A stretch of DNA of 64,000 nucleotides from contig NZ_JACEFG010000002.1 in NCBI RefSeq assembly GCF_013694105.1, positions 930,001-994,000 of the forward strand, given 5' to 3'. The notes beneath the pieces were generated by a model, which saw nothing but the letters and a program-made list of their open reading frames with translations, was not told the origin of the DNA and searched no databases. Origin of the DNA: Halobacillus locisalis. GTDB lineage: Bacteria > Bacillota > Bacilli > Bacillales > Halobacillaceae. This document shows, piece by piece, positions 1 to 9,001 of this stretch (within the stretch, counting starts at the first letter, position 1; each line of letters opens with the position of its first letter). The translations under genes and the position numbers were made by a program.

Positions 1-111
1 AAATGAAGTTATTTAATAGTATTAATTATTAATTTATTTTGACGATAATTTCTTTTTTGTGTATGTAATGTAAAAAAGTAGTATACTCAGCGTATAAAAG
101 TAGTAGAAAGT

Positions 112-603
112 GTGGATGAAATGCGTAATAAAATATTTTATATACTTGCCCCGGTATCGATTATGGGAATCATATTCATCTTTTCATCCCAACCCTACCA
201 TGAACAAGATTTGCGTCCAGCGATGAACGATCATATTCCATTGGATGTTTTGGAACCGTTAGTGGCGTCTATTGAAATTCCTTATCACAATCGCATTGTG
301 AGTGTTGAGAGTCATGGGGTTGCAGGGATGATTGAATTCATTATTCGGAAATTCGCTCATTTTGCGGTCTTTTTCACATTGATGGTGGCAATGTACATCG
401 CAACCACCCGTTTAGTGATGTGGTCGTTTCCGACGAGGTGGCTGACGTCATTCGTAGTGACAATTGCTTATGCGGGTTTCGATGAGTTTCATCAGTCTCT
501 CACGCCGAATCGAACGCCTTATGTGGGGGATGTGGTGTTAGATGGTGCTGGGGCTTTGGCAGCGGGGATACTTATCTTGCTCTTTCACCGGAGGTCTTCC
601 TAG
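112..603 (+). CDS. VanZ-like family membrane protein
   Basis: Protein of 163 aa if the GTG at 112 is used; an ATG three codons later (121) is an equally possible start because neither has a clear ribosome site. It has an N-terminal hydrophobic segment, a soluble loop with no recognisable motif, then a block typical of VanZ-like proteins: RKFAHFAVFF near residue 84, DEFHQSLTPNR near residue 123 and a GDVVLDGAGA segment leading into the last helix. VanZ is linked to teicoplanin resistance, but most chromosomal VanZ-like proteins have no known function, so no resistance role is claimed. It stands alone, ahead of a repeat-bearing intergenic region. Confidence 0.8.
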   Translation: MDEMRNKIFYILAPVSIMGIIFIFSSQPYHEQDLRPAMNDHIPLDVLEPLVASIEIPYHNRIVSVESHGVAGMIEFIIRKFAHFAVFFTLMVAMYIATTRLVMWSFPTRWLTSFVVTIAYAGFDEFHQSLTPNRTPYVGDVVLDGAGALAAGILILLFHRRSS

Positions 604-667
604 AAGTACTGTTTTTCTTCTGGATGACGCATTTACTCTCAACGGTTTTTATAGTTAGCCTTCGTTA

Positions 668-810
668 AATGTGCTGTGAGAAGTGATATCTCGTCACTTT
701 TTCTAACAAGGTAGTTGAAAAAGTGCTGTGATAACCCTCCTCTAAGCGTTTTTCGATGTTAAGAACATTCAGAAGTGCTGTGAATAGCTTTATCTCAACC
801 GTTTTGAAAG
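668..810 (+). repeat. 52-bp-period repeat array, locus 1 (three copies)
   Basis: Three copies of a motif starting GTGCTGTGA begin at 671, 723 and 775, exactly 52 bp apart. Each continues into a TCTC-containing segment, and the third ends TATCTCAACCGTTTTGA. The ~19 nt between copies are not conserved. The same layout recurs near 25591, 29743 (inverted) and 53658. Confidence 0.7.
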
Positions 811-866
811 AGTCCGCTTCAAGAAAAGGATGAGAACCACAATGAACAGGAAAAAAATCCACACAC

Positions 867-897
867 AAACAAAAACCAGCGCCCATGCGCTGGTTTT
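867..897 (-). terminator. Rho-independent terminator of the hom-thrC-thrB operon
   Basis: An 11-bp perfect stem (872-882 with 887-897, AAAACCAGCGC) with a 4-nt loop is followed on the minus strand by a T-rich tract. It overlaps the last codons of thrB. Confidence 0.85.
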
Positions 898-1810
898 ATT
901 GTTGCGAGATCGATGCAGGTTCAGTATGGACCCCGACCAAATCTGCACGTAATGAAAAATGCTTGTATTCAGGAAGTTGTGACTCGATTTTTTCAAAAGC
1001 AGAGTCAGAAAACTGATCGAATAAGGCGACCATCGTCGGACCGGCTCCACTGATGTAAAGGCCTGATGCGCCAAATTGATCGACGGTTTTCAAGACATCA
1101 TCAAACCCTGGGATCAGCTGCTTTCGGTAAGGTTGATGCCACTCATCATGCATCATCATTTTTCCGGCGAGTTCCCAGTTCTGTTGGGCTAGTGCAGCGA
1201 CGAGTACGTTAGCTGTTCCACTCGCATGGACGGCTTGCTTGTAAGGGAGTTCTCTTGGCAATAGCTGCCGTGCTTTCTCTGTTTCAAGATGAAAGTCAGG
1301 AACAATCGCAAGCCATGTGAGGTTTTCTAATCCTTCTGTAAAACGGACGAAGTCTACTTCTCCGCCGTCATAACTCGCGATCATGATTCCTCCATAGATG
1401 GCTGGGGCAACGTTATCCGGGTGACCTTCGATAGCACAGGCGATCTTCAATTTTTCAAAATCGGTCAAATTCAGCTGCAGAAGGTGATCGGCGAGTTCAA
1501 TTCCCCCCACGACCGCTGTCGATGAGCTTCCGAGCCCACGGGCGATGGGAACATCGTTCGACAGCTTAACGGCACAGGGGGGCAGGGATGAATGACCTTG
1601 AGATTGAGCGGTATATATGGCTGACTTATAGATTAGATTTTCCTTACCCGAAGGAATATACGGTTGATCCTTTTCCGGTACGATGAAGTGCCATTCTTCG
1701 GATGCCGTACATTCAAGCGTAACGTATTTAGATAAGGCGATCCCGATTGAGTCGAATCCCGGTCCTAGGTTCGCGGACGTTGCAGGGATATGAACACGAA
1801 ACGGTCTCAT
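896..1810 (-). CDS. thrB: homoserine kinase
   Basis: Phosphorylates L-homoserine with ATP to O-phosphohomoserine, the substrate of ThrC, in cytoplasmic threonine synthesis. The 304-aa protein is full length for the GHMP kinase family. The GHMP ATP-binding motif [13 protein letters not shown] lies at residues 88-100, and the N-terminal [13 protein letters not shown] segment matches bacterial ThrB. The C-terminal GHMP segment contains SGAGPT. Its start overlaps the thrC stop in an ATGA arrangement, so the two are translationally coupled. It is the last gene of the leftward hom-thrC-thrB operon, the same order as in B. subtilis. Confidence 0.95.
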   Translation of the reverse strand: MRPFRVHIPATSANLGPGFDSIGIALSKYVTLECTASEEWHFIVPEKDQPYIPSGKENLIYKSAIYTAQSQGHSSLPPCAVKLSNDVPIARGLGSSSTAVVGGIELADHLLQLNLTDFEKLKIACAIEGHPDNVAPAIYGGIMIASYDGGEVDFVRFTEGLENLTWLAIVPDFHLETEKARQLLPRELPYKQAVHASGTANVLVAALAQQNWELAGKMMMHDEWHQPYRKQLIPGFDDVLKTVDQFGASGLYISGAGPTMVALFDQFSDSAFEKIESQLPEYKHFSLRADLVGVHTEPASISQQ

Positions 1811-2862
1811 GATTTGACTCCTGTCACAGCCGCCGTAAACGCTTCGATGTCATTTTCGATGACAGTCGGTTTGACAGGACTTGTGTCGATTGCTGTAACA
1901 GGATCCTTCAAGCCGTTTCCGGTCAGCACATGGACGACTTTCGAACCTTGTGGGATATGTCCTTGTTTCACTTTCTTAATCATGCCGGCAATCGAGGCAC
2001 AAGAGGCAGGCTCAGCAAATACGCCTTCTTTCTCTGCCAACAGTTGGTACGCTTCGACAATCTCATCGTCCGTCACTTCATCAAATAGCCCTTGTGATTC
2101 TTGTTGAGCAAGAATGGCTTTTTCCCAACTGGCGGGATTCCCGATACGAATGGCTGTCGCTAATGTTTCTGGCTCTTCTATGATCTTGTTACGCACAATA
2201 GCGGCGGACCCGCTCGCCTGAAAGCCCATCATTTTCGGCACTTTGTAACCGAAACGTTCCTGATATTCTTTGAACCCTTTCCAGTAGGCGGTGATATTAC
2301 CGGCGTTCCCGACCGGAATGGATAAAATATCTGGGGCTTCTCCGAGAGCATCGCATACTTCAAAAGCGGCCGTTTTCTGCCCTTCGATCCGGTAGGGGTT
2401 GACGGAGTTGACGAGCGTGATCGGTTCATGTTCGGCAATCTCACGTACCATTTTCAAGGCCTGATCGAAGTTCCCTTTGATCGCAAAAATTTCAGCGCCG
2501 TACATGACGGCTTGCGCGAGCTTTCCTTGAGCGATTTTTCCATCAGGAATGACAACGATGCAACGTAGTCCGGCTCTGGCTGCAAAGGCAGCGGCTGAGG
2601 CTGACGTATTGCCGGTCGACGCACAGATGACCGCTTTGGAGCCTGCTTCGATTGCTTTTGCCATGGCCATGACCATGCCGCGATCCTTGAAGGACCCTGT
2701 TGGGTTAGCTCCTTCTATCTTGACATACCCTTCGATGCCGAGTTCCTCAGAAAGAGTCGGAATCGGAAGCAAAGGCGTATTGCCCTCGTGTAACGTCAAG
2801 GGTGGTGTGTCATCTGTCATTGGAAGAAATTCACGATATTGATGAAGTAACCCTTGCCACAT
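1807..2862 (-). CDS. thrC: threonine synthase
   Basis: PLP-dependent conversion of O-phosphohomoserine to L-threonine. The 351-aa protein has the family length. The Schiff-base lysine is K59 in TGSFKDRGM, the [13 protein letters not shown] segment follows, and the phosphate-binding PVGNAGN segment lies near residue 184. The start lies 1 nt after the hom stop and the end overlaps thrB by 4 nt, so this is a tightly coupled operon. It is the short B. subtilis-type form rather than the long enterobacterial type. Confidence 0.95.
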   Translation of the reverse strand: MWQGLLHQYREFLPMTDDTPPLTLHEGNTPLLPIPTLSEELGIEGYVKIEGANPTGSFKDRGMVMAMAKAIEAGSKAVICASTGNTSASAAAFAARAGLRCIVVIPDGKIAQGKLAQAVMYGAEIFAIKGNFDQALKMVREIAEHEPITLVNSVNPYRIEGQKTAAFEVCDALGEAPDILSIPVGNAGNITAYWKGFKEYQERFGYKVPKMMGFQASGSAAIVRNKIIEEPETLATAIRIGNPASWEKAILAQQESQGLFDEVTDDEIVEAYQLLAEKEGVFAEPASCASIAGMIKKVKQGHIPQGSKVVHVLTGNGLKDPVTAIDTSPVKPTVIENDIEAFTAAVTGVKS

Positions 2863-2863
2863 G

Positions 2864-4159
2864 TTATTGTCCTCCTTCTACCCGGAATATGCTGTGAATG
2901 TGTTTCACTGGAGCTAATTGCTCGAGGTCATGCTTCGCTTTTTCAAAGTCATCTTCACTGACAAGGTGCGTCATGAGCATCAACTCACGTGTGTTTTCGT
3001 CATCTGTCGAGCGTTGAATCACTTGGTCGAATGACACCCCGTATTCCGCGAAGGCATGCGTAATTTCATTCAGCACACCAGGCTCATCCAATACTTGCAT
3101 TCGCATATATTTCTTCGTCAATTTCTCACTTTTCGCTTTCAGTTGATGAGGGAACTGCGGCTGTACGTAAGCTGTTCCTGTGGTACCGAGACGGATGTTT
3201 TTCAAGACGGCAATCAAGTCGGAAACAACGGCAGTTGCCGTCGGTAATTTCCCGGCACCAGGCCCATAGAACATCGTCTCCCCGACTGCATCGCCATACA
3301 CATAGACGGCATTGAACTCATCATTTACGGAAGAAAGGGGATGAGAAACGGGCAGCAAGGAAGGTTCTACACTGACCGATACACCGGCATGATCGTTTTC
3401 GGCAATGCCGATCAACTTGATCCTGTAGCCGAGTTCTTCAGCATAGCGAATGTCATCAAGCGAGATGTTTCGGATTCCTTTCACCTCAACATCTTTCAAT
3501 TCAAACGGCATAGAGAAGCCTAAAATAGATAAGATGGTCATTTTTCTTGCTGCGTCCAAACCATCTACGTCAGCTGTAGGGTCAGATTCTGCAAACCCTA
3601 ATTCTTGAGCTTCTTTAAGTACACTGTCGAAATCGACACCATCCTGCGCCATTTTCGTCATGATATAGTTGGTCGTTCCATTCACGATCCCCATCATTTT
3701 TGTAATCCGATCAGAAGCTAAACCATCCATAATAGAGCGTATGATCGGAATGCCTCCAGCGACACTTGCTTCATAATATAGGTCGCATTGATGTTTCTGA
3801 CAGGCTTCGAAAAGCTCGGCACCGTGCTCGGCGATCAAGTCTTTGTTGGCCGTTACAACGTGCTTTCCATGTTCGATGGCTTCTAACAATATCGTTAATG
3901 TGTGATCGATCCCACCCATTACCTCTACGATAACGTCAATGTCAGGATCGCGCGTGATGTCTTCATATCGTTCGGTCAAGGTCGTCGTTGAACCACTCAA
4001 CTCACGAGGCTTTGACAAGTCACTGACTAGTGCAGATTTAATGGTGACCGCACACCCTGTTTTATGTTGAATTTGTTCTTGATGGTCACGAAGAATCTCT
4101 ATGACCCCACTTCCGACTGTTCCTAAACCGAGTAATCCGACGGTAATGGTATTTTGCAT
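2864..4159 (-). CDS. hom: homoserine dehydrogenase
   Basis: NAD(P)H-dependent reduction of aspartate semialdehyde to homoserine, the branch point to threonine and methionine. The 431-aa protein has an N-terminal Rossmann motif GLGTVGSG (residues 11-18), the central [10 protein letters not shown] and GTTNYI segments of the catalytic domain, and a C-terminal ACT domain from about residue 352 ([15 protein letters not shown]), the usual site of threonine feedback control. A well-spaced minus-strand promoter lies just upstream. First gene of hom-thrC-thrB. Confidence 0.95.
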   Translation of the reverse strand: MQNTITVGLLGLGTVGSGVIEILRDHQEQIQHKTGCAVTIKSALVSDLSKPRELSGSTTTLTERYEDITRDPDIDVIVEVMGGIDHTLTILLEAIEHGKHVVTANKDLIAEHGAELFEACQKHQCDLYYEASVAGGIPIIRSIMDGLASDRITKMMGIVNGTTNYIMTKMAQDGVDFDSVLKEAQELGFAESDPTADVDGLDAARKMTILSILGFSMPFELKDVEVKGIRNISLDDIRYAEELGYRIKLIGIAENDHAGVSVSVEPSLLPVSHPLSSVNDEFNAVYVYGDAVGETMFYGPGAGKLPTATAVVSDLIAVLKNIRLGTTGTAYVQPQFPHQLKAKSEKLTKKYMRMQVLDEPGVLNEITHAFAEYGVSFDQVIQRSTDDENTRELMLMTHLVSEDDFEKAKHDLEQLAPVKHIHSIFRVEGGQ

Positions 4160-4204
4160 CGTTCACACTCCTTGTCCACTTGGTATATACAATATTCTTT
4201 ATAT

Positions 4205-4240
4205 AAAGGACATTGTAACGAAAAGGGGTATCAGTTACAA
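4205..4240 (-). promoter_or_regulatory. SigA-type promoter of the hom-thrC-thrB operon
   Basis: On the minus strand a -35 TTGTAA (4235-4240) and a -10 TACAAT (4212-4217) are separated by 17 nt, about 50 bp upstream of the hom start codon. No riboswitch-like structure was recognised in the leader. Confidence 0.6.
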
Positions 4241-4489
4241 GAAAATATCTGAATTAATTTTATTTTATGATTTATCCAAAAAGAATGAAAGAGCATTTTT
4301 GCTTTTTCTCAACGAAGTCTTATGGAAAAAGGAGTTTTTAAACTTGATAAGTATGGAAATAGAAGTTTTTATTAATTTATACTACTCGTTTTTAAATAAT
4401 GGGGACTTTTGTAGTAAAAAAACGCATCTTGACTATTTTTGACAAATAATCTATAAATAATATGAACTAGTCATAAGGAGGTGAGCAAC

Positions 4490-4723
4490 ATGTTTGAAAT
4501 GTTCCGTTCATTAGGTGGACCGTTACGAAGGTTTGAAGCCGTCATTGATGAAATTATTGTCGATATCGGTGTAGAAGGAAAATTAGAAGAGTTTAAACAA
4601 GAAGGTAGAAAAGCGGTTTATGAAGCGGAAGGTGTCCTTCACTCCGGTCTTTCTGAAACGCAAATCGACCTTGAGATGTATGCGTTCATTCGAAAACATT
4701 TACTTAGCTTTTTACCAAGGTAG
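4490..4723 (+). CDS. small conserved-looking hypothetical protein
   Basis: 77-aa soluble protein. The ATG at 4490 is chosen because a strong AAGGAGG site (4475-4481) lies 8 nt upstream; an in-frame GTG at 4481 overlaps that site. The sequence is charged and probably helical, with no membrane segment, cysteine pair or known motif. It stands alone between the divergent hom operon and a LacI-type regulator. I do not recognise the family. Confidence 0.65.
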   Translation: MFEMFRSLGGPLRRFEAVIDEIIVDIGVEGKLEEFKQEGRKAVYEAEGVLHSGLSETQIDLEMYAFIRKHLLSFLPR

Positions 4724-5012
4724 TTCCTCATAAAATAGAAGGCAGACGATCGGAAGGAAGACATCCTTACTACTATTGGTAATCCTGTCTATTACGACCA
4801 GTTTGTTAGTTTCAGTCATAATAAAGATTCGTCACCTAGTTTGATCACCGATACATACATACAAACGCTACGCTTAGACTTCTATTTACCCTCACCATTA
4901 TTAAGGAGTCGGACTTCCCTGTCTTTCCTTGTTTTCACCCCCCCTCCTAGACAAGGAACTATTTTTTCAATACGATGAAGGATGAAAAGGATTCCATGGA
5001 GGATGAAATGGT
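4724..5012. other. intergenic region without a recognised feature
   Basis: About 290 bp upstream of the LacI-type regulator. A ribosome-binding stretch lies just before the start at 5013, but I see no convincing promoter, repeat or RNA element. Confidence 0.5.
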
Positions 5013-6002
5013 ATGACAACAATCAATGATATTGCACAAATGGCGAACGTCTCTCGCACAACCGTGTCGAGAGCGCTGAATAATAGTGGATACGTCAGTG
5101 AAGATGTACGACGACGAATTATGCAGATTGTAGAAGAAACGGGGTATATGCCAAATCAATCGGCGAAGTCTCTCCGAACGAAACGGTCAGGTGTAATCGG
5201 CGTCATTTTACCAAGGTTAAGTACGGAAACATCTACACGTGTCGTCAATGGCATCAATGAGGTGCTCGCAAAAGAAGGGTTTCAGATCTTGCTGACCGAC
5301 ACAGAGCTTGATAAGCAAAAAGAGATCGATTATATACGATTATTGAAAAGCAGACATGTAGACGGCATCATCCTGCTTGCGACGAATGTTAATGAGGCAT
5401 TGATTCAGACGATTCAACAAGTCGATATTCCTGTACTCGCCATCGGACAAGAACTTCCAGGAGTTCCGTCTCTTGTCTATGATGACTATCACGCAGCCGC
5501 TGACCTAACCAATATGTTGGTGAGAAAAGGTCACGAAAAGATTGGGTTTATCGGTGTAACACGGGATGATCCATCTGTTGGTGTCTTGAGAGAGCAAGGT
5601 TATAGAGATATGATGCAACAACACGGTCACCAGATCAATGAAGCCTGGATCGGTGAAGGGGACTTCAGTATTGAGTCTGGGTACGAGCAAGTGAAAACCA
5701 TTTTGAGAAATAGTAAATCCGATCGTCCTACTGCTTTGTTCGCTGTAACAGACCGAATGGCGATAGGAGCAATAGAATATTTGAAGGAGCAGGGATATGC
5801 CATTCCAGAGGACATCGCTGTAGTAGGAATCGGCGCCTCGATGATGTCGAAGTACATGACGCCATCCTTGACGACGATCGATTATCATAACAAGGAAGCA
5901 GGCAAGCAAGCAGCGCATTTGCTACTGAGACAATTAAAAAATGAAAAAATCGATCCCAAATTTGAGCTATCCTATAGACTCATTTTACGAGATAGTGTAT
6001 AG
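5013..6002 (+). CDS. LacI-family transcriptional regulator, probably of sucrose uptake
   Basis: 329-aa repressor of the LacI/GalR family. The N-terminal helix-turn-helix (about residues 3-24, TINDIAQMANVSRTTVSRAL) is followed by the hinge (PNQSAKSLRTKRSGVIGVI) and a periplasmic-binding-protein-like sugar domain to the C terminus. It lies directly upstream of a sucrose-type PTS permease, and a perfect 14-bp palindrome typical of LacI-family operators sits in the gap. It resembles ScrR/SacR-type regulators, but the ligand is inferred from the neighbour only. Confidence 0.85.
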   Translation: MTTINDIAQMANVSRTTVSRALNNSGYVSEDVRRRIMQIVEETGYMPNQSAKSLRTKRSGVIGVILPRLSTETSTRVVNGINEVLAKEGFQILLTDTELDKQKEIDYIRLLKSRHVDGIILLATNVNEALIQTIQQVDIPVLAIGQELPGVPSLVYDDYHAAADLTNMLVRKGHEKIGFIGVTRDDPSVGVLREQGYRDMMQQHGHQINEAWIGEGDFSIESGYEQVKTILRNSKSDRPTALFAVTDRMAIGAIEYLKEQGYAIPEDIAVVGIGASMMSKYMTPSLTTIDYHNKEAGKQAAHLLLRQLKNEKIDPKFELSYRLILRDSV

Positions 6003-6133
6003 TACATGGTGTAAGCGTAATCATGTAATCGTTCACACATTGATTCATAACTATTGTGATCATATGTGTTTTATTAAAAAAAGAAAAACCGAAAAAACAA
6101 TTATTCTTAACGCACTTATTTTTTTATGCAATG

Positions 6134-6147
6134 TGTAATCGATTACA
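6134..6147. promoter_or_regulatory. LacI-family operator candidate
   Basis: TGTAATCGATTACA is a perfect 14-bp palindrome with a central CG, 34 bp before the permease start codon. A looser related pair (GTGTAAGCG ... CGTTCACAC) lies near 6009-6038. It is probably bound by the regulator encoded at 5013. Confidence 0.6.
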
Positions 6148-6180
6148 TGTCGAAGCTATTATTGAAAGGAGAAATGAACA

Positions 6181-7587
6181 ATGGCTGATAATTCAACAAT
6201 TGCTAAACAGGTCATTGAAGCAGCAGGAGGCAAGGAGAACATTGCTTCTGTAGCTCACTGTGCGACACGTCTTCGGGTTATGTTGCATGACAAAGAAAAA
6301 GCGGATATTTCTGCGATTGAAGAGATAGAGAAAGTCAAAGGCGCCTACTATAACTCCGGTCAGCTTCAGATTATTTTTGGGACAGGTACGGTCAACAAAA
6401 TGTACGATGAAGTGATGAAACTGGATATCGAGGGCAAAACGAAATCAGAAATGAAGGAAGAAACGAAGGACCAAGGGAACCTATTCCAACGTTGGATTCG
6501 TACTTTTGGTGACGTATTCGTTCCGATCATTCCGGCGCTCGTCGCAACCGGGTTGTTCATGGGACTTCGTGGACTTGTTACACAACCACAGATTCTGGCA
6601 CTCTTCGGTCTCGCACCAGAAGATATTTCGCAAAACTTCATTCTGTACACACAAGTTCTGACAGATACAGCGTTCATTTTCCTCCCGGCTTTAGTGGCAT
6701 GGTCCACGTTTAAAGTCTTTGGAGGCAGTCCGATTCTCGGTATAGTGCTCGGACTCATGCTCGTCTCACCAGCGTTGCCGAACGCATGGGCCGCAGCAGG
6801 AGGCGAAGTCGATCCGATCATGTTCCTAGGATTCATCCCGGTCATCGGATATCAAGGTTCCGTATTGCCAGCCTTTATCGTCGGTATTATCGGTGCCAAA
6901 TTGGAAAAAGGGTTACGGAAACGGATTCCAGAAGCGCTCGACTTGATCTTAACGCCGTTCCTTGTCTTATTGATTATGATTACAGCAGGTTTATTCTTGA
7001 TTGGTCCTATTTTCCACATCGTTGAGAACGGAATTTTCACAGCGACTCTTTGGGTACTGGACCTGCCACTAGGACTCAGTGGATTGATCATCGGTGGACT
7101 TCACCAAGTCATCGTGATCACAGGTGTTCACCACATCTTCAACTTGCTTGAGATCCAATTGCTTGAGCGCGTAGGTGAGAACGCCTTTAACCCACTGATT
7201 ACAGCAGCAATCGCCGCTCAAGGTGGTGCGGCACTTGCAGTCGGTATGAAATCAAAAGCGAAGAAAATGAAAGCTCTCGCACTTCCATCTTCCTTGTCCG
7301 CATTCTTAGGTATTACGGAGCCTGCGATTTTCGGTGTTAATCTCCGTTACATGAAGCCATTCGTCATGGGGCTGATCGGTGGTGCGGCCGGTGGATTCTT
7401 TGCATCTATTGTGAACATCACAGCATCCGGTATGGCAATCACCGTAATTCCAGGTTCGCTATTGTATATTGATACGTTCTTCGGTCTCGCCATGTACGTA
7501 GTGACGAATGCCATCGCGATCGGTGTCGCGTTTGGCTTGACGTGGGCGTTCGGATACGATGATAAAATGTTAGAGAAAACAAAATAA
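6181..7587 (+). CDS. PTS sucrose-type transporter subunit IIBC
   Basis: Membrane component of the phosphotransferase system that imports and phosphorylates a sugar, most likely sucrose. The 468-aa protein has an N-terminal IIB domain with the phospho-acceptor cysteine C27 in VAHCATRLRV, then an IIC domain from about residue 100 with roughly ten hydrophobic segments and the ITGVHHIFN and LGITEPAIFGVN signatures of the glucose/sucrose/trehalose superfamily. No IIA domain is attached and no sucrose-6-phosphate hydrolase gene is nearby, so those must be encoded elsewhere. A trehalose or other disaccharide permease is the main alternative. Confidence 0.85.
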   Translation: MADNSTIAKQVIEAAGGKENIASVAHCATRLRVMLHDKEKADISAIEEIEKVKGAYYNSGQLQIIFGTGTVNKMYDEVMKLDIEGKTKSEMKEETKDQGNLFQRWIRTFGDVFVPIIPALVATGLFMGLRGLVTQPQILALFGLAPEDISQNFILYTQVLTDTAFIFLPALVAWSTFKVFGGSPILGIVLGLMLVSPALPNAWAAAGGEVDPIMFLGFIPVIGYQGSVLPAFIVGIIGAKLEKGLRKRIPEALDLILTPFLVLLIMITAGLFLIGPIFHIVENGIFTATLWVLDLPLGLSGLIIGGLHQVIVITGVHHIFNLLEIQLLERVGENAFNPLITAAIAAQGGAALAVGMKSKAKKMKALALPSSLSAFLGITEPAIFGVNLRYMKPFVMGLIGGAAGGFFASIVNITASGMAITVIPGSLLYIDTFFGLAMYVVTNAIAIGVAFGLTWAFGYDDKMLEKTK

Positions 7588-7594
7588 TGTTTGT

Positions 7595-7629
7595 AAATGG
7601 ACTGCTTCTCTGAAGTGGTCCATTTTTTC
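7595..7629 (+). terminator. Rho-independent terminator of the PTS gene
   Basis: Stem AAATGGAC/GTCCATTT with an inner CTTC/GAAG helix, followed by six T residues. Confidence 0.85.
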
Positions 7630-7657
7630 TGAATGTGTGTGGCTGATTTGAGGATGG

Positions 7658-7913
7658 ATCAGGACATGTGGTTAGGGGATTCGGACATGTGGTGTGATAT
7701 ATCGGACATCTGCGGCTGGGATTCGGACAAGTAAGGCGCTATATCGGACATTCCGACCGGATTAGGACATTTGGCTGCATGATTCGGACATCCAGAAGCA
7801 TAATTCGGACAAAGGGAACAGCTTATCGGACACTCTGCGCGGGTTCGGACAAATGAAATGATAAACCAGTCACCCCACTAATCGGACAAGAGAAACAAGA
7901 TATCAGACAACCA
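7658..7913 (+). repeat. 21-bp-period TCGGACA array 1 (about 12 units)
   Basis: The GGACA core recurs at 7662, 7683, 7704, 7725, 7746, 7765, 7786, 7807, 7828, 7847 and 7884, with a variant at 7905. Steps are mostly exactly 21 bp, with two of 19 and one longer gap. A typical unit is ATTCGGACA followed by unconserved sequence. The array fills the gap between the PTS terminator and manA. Related arrays lie at 15855 and 23572. Confidence 0.85.
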
Positions 7914-7950
7914 CCCCAGCAAATCTTACAAACCATAGTAGATACTCACG

Positions 7951-7975
7951 TAAGCGCTTAGAAATATGGTACAAT
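7951..7975 (+). promoter_or_regulatory. candidate manA promoter with a cre-like palindrome
   Basis: TAAGCGCTTA (7951-7960) contains the AAGCGCTT core seen in catabolite-responsive elements, and a -10-like TACAAT follows at 7970-7975. The -35 region is poor, so this is tentative. Confidence 0.35.
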
Positions 7976-8014
7976 TTTTGTAAAGATACACCACAGAGAA
8001 GGGAAATGGTCGCG

Positions 8015-8974
8015 ATGTATAACGAACCGATTTTTTTACAACCAGAATATAAAGAACGCCTTTGGGGAGGGACGAAGCTGCAAGAACTCTTCGGCTACTC
8101 GATCCCTTCTGAACAGACAGGAGAAGCATGGTGTATTTCCGGCCACGCCAATGGACCGAATACGATTAAGAATGGACCACTCCAAGGAAAGACGCTTGCC
8201 GATGCGTGGAATGAGCATAGGGAACTGTTTGCAGGTGGATCAGGGGAAGAGTTTCCTCTTCTTGTGAAAATTCTCGATTCTTCGAAAGACCTTTCCGTCC
8301 AAGTTCACCCTGATGATACATATGCACGCGAAGTGGAGGGGGAGAATTATGGCAAGACCGAATGCTGGTATGTCATTGATTGTGAGCCCGGTGCGGAAAT
8401 AATTTTTGGACATCATGCAACAAATAAACAGGAATTAGAGCGAATGGTGGAGAATGAAGAATGGGACGGCCTTTTACGTCGCATCGAAGTTCAACCTGGT
8501 GACTTTTTCTATGTCCCGAGTGGAACCATACATGCGATCGGGGAAGGCATTCAAATTCTTGAAACGCAACAAAGTTCAGACATTACCTATCGTGTCTACG
8601 ATTATGATCGAGTGGGTAAAGATGGGGAGAAGCGCGAACTTCATTTGGAGAAATCTTTAGAGGTGACGACCGTTCCTCACGAGGATCCGACCATCCATCG
8701 CACCTATACGCTAGAGGCAGGTGTCAGAAAAGAAACCTTGGTTGAAGAAGCCTACTTCTCCGTGTATCACTGGGGATTAGATGGTTTGAGCAAAGAATTG
8801 AAGCCGCAAACGTATCAATTGATGAGTGTCCTTCAAGGAAGCGGTGAGGTACTCGCAAATGGCGGTTCATTTGCATTTGAGAAGGGAGATCATCTGATCA
8901 TCCCGGCCACCATGGATTCATTTCAACTGAAGGGACAAGCAACTCTGATTGTCTCTCATTCAAATAAAGCATAA
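8015..8974 (+). CDS. manA: mannose-6-phosphate isomerase, class I
   Basis: Interconverts mannose-6-phosphate and fructose-6-phosphate. The 319-aa protein matches the short Bacillus ManA form. Zinc-site residues are visible at H98 in QVHPDD, E116 in GKTECWYV and H173 in SGTIHAIGEG. The ATG at 8015 is preferred: the GAGAAGGG site (7996-8003) lies 11 nt upstream of it but only 2 nt from an in-frame ATG at 8006. It is followed 27 bp later by a phosphohexomutase, so the pair probably supplies activated hexoses. Confidence 0.93.
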   Translation: MYNEPIFLQPEYKERLWGGTKLQELFGYSIPSEQTGEAWCISGHANGPNTIKNGPLQGKTLADAWNEHRELFAGGSGEEFPLLVKILDSSKDLSVQVHPDDTYAREVEGENYGKTECWYVIDCEPGAEIIFGHHATNKQELERMVENEEWDGLLRRIEVQPGDFFYVPSGTIHAIGEGIQILETQQSSDITYRVYDYDRVGKDGEKRELHLEKSLEVTTVPHEDPTIHRTYTLEAGVRKETLVEEAYFSVYHWGLDGLSKELKPQTYQLMSVLQGSGEVLANGGSFAFEKGDHLIIPATMDSFQLKGQATLIVSHSNKA

Positions 8975-9001
8975 CCCAATACTTTTCTAGGAGTGGTGTA
9001 C

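Noticed and set aside
665-1074. Minus-strand ORFs downstream of thrB
   Set aside because: They run across repeat copies and the thrB terminator, or overlap thrB in another frame, with no coding signs.
4101-4442. Plus-strand 113-aa ORF upstream of the small gene at 4490
   Set aside because: It begins inside hom on the opposite strand, covers the hom promoter, is AT-rich with biased composition, and has no ribosome site.
7658-7913. The 21-bp arrays as CRISPR arrays
   Set aside because: The repeated part is only 7-9 bp, units are 21 bp, no cas genes are present, and the intervening sequence is too short for spacers.
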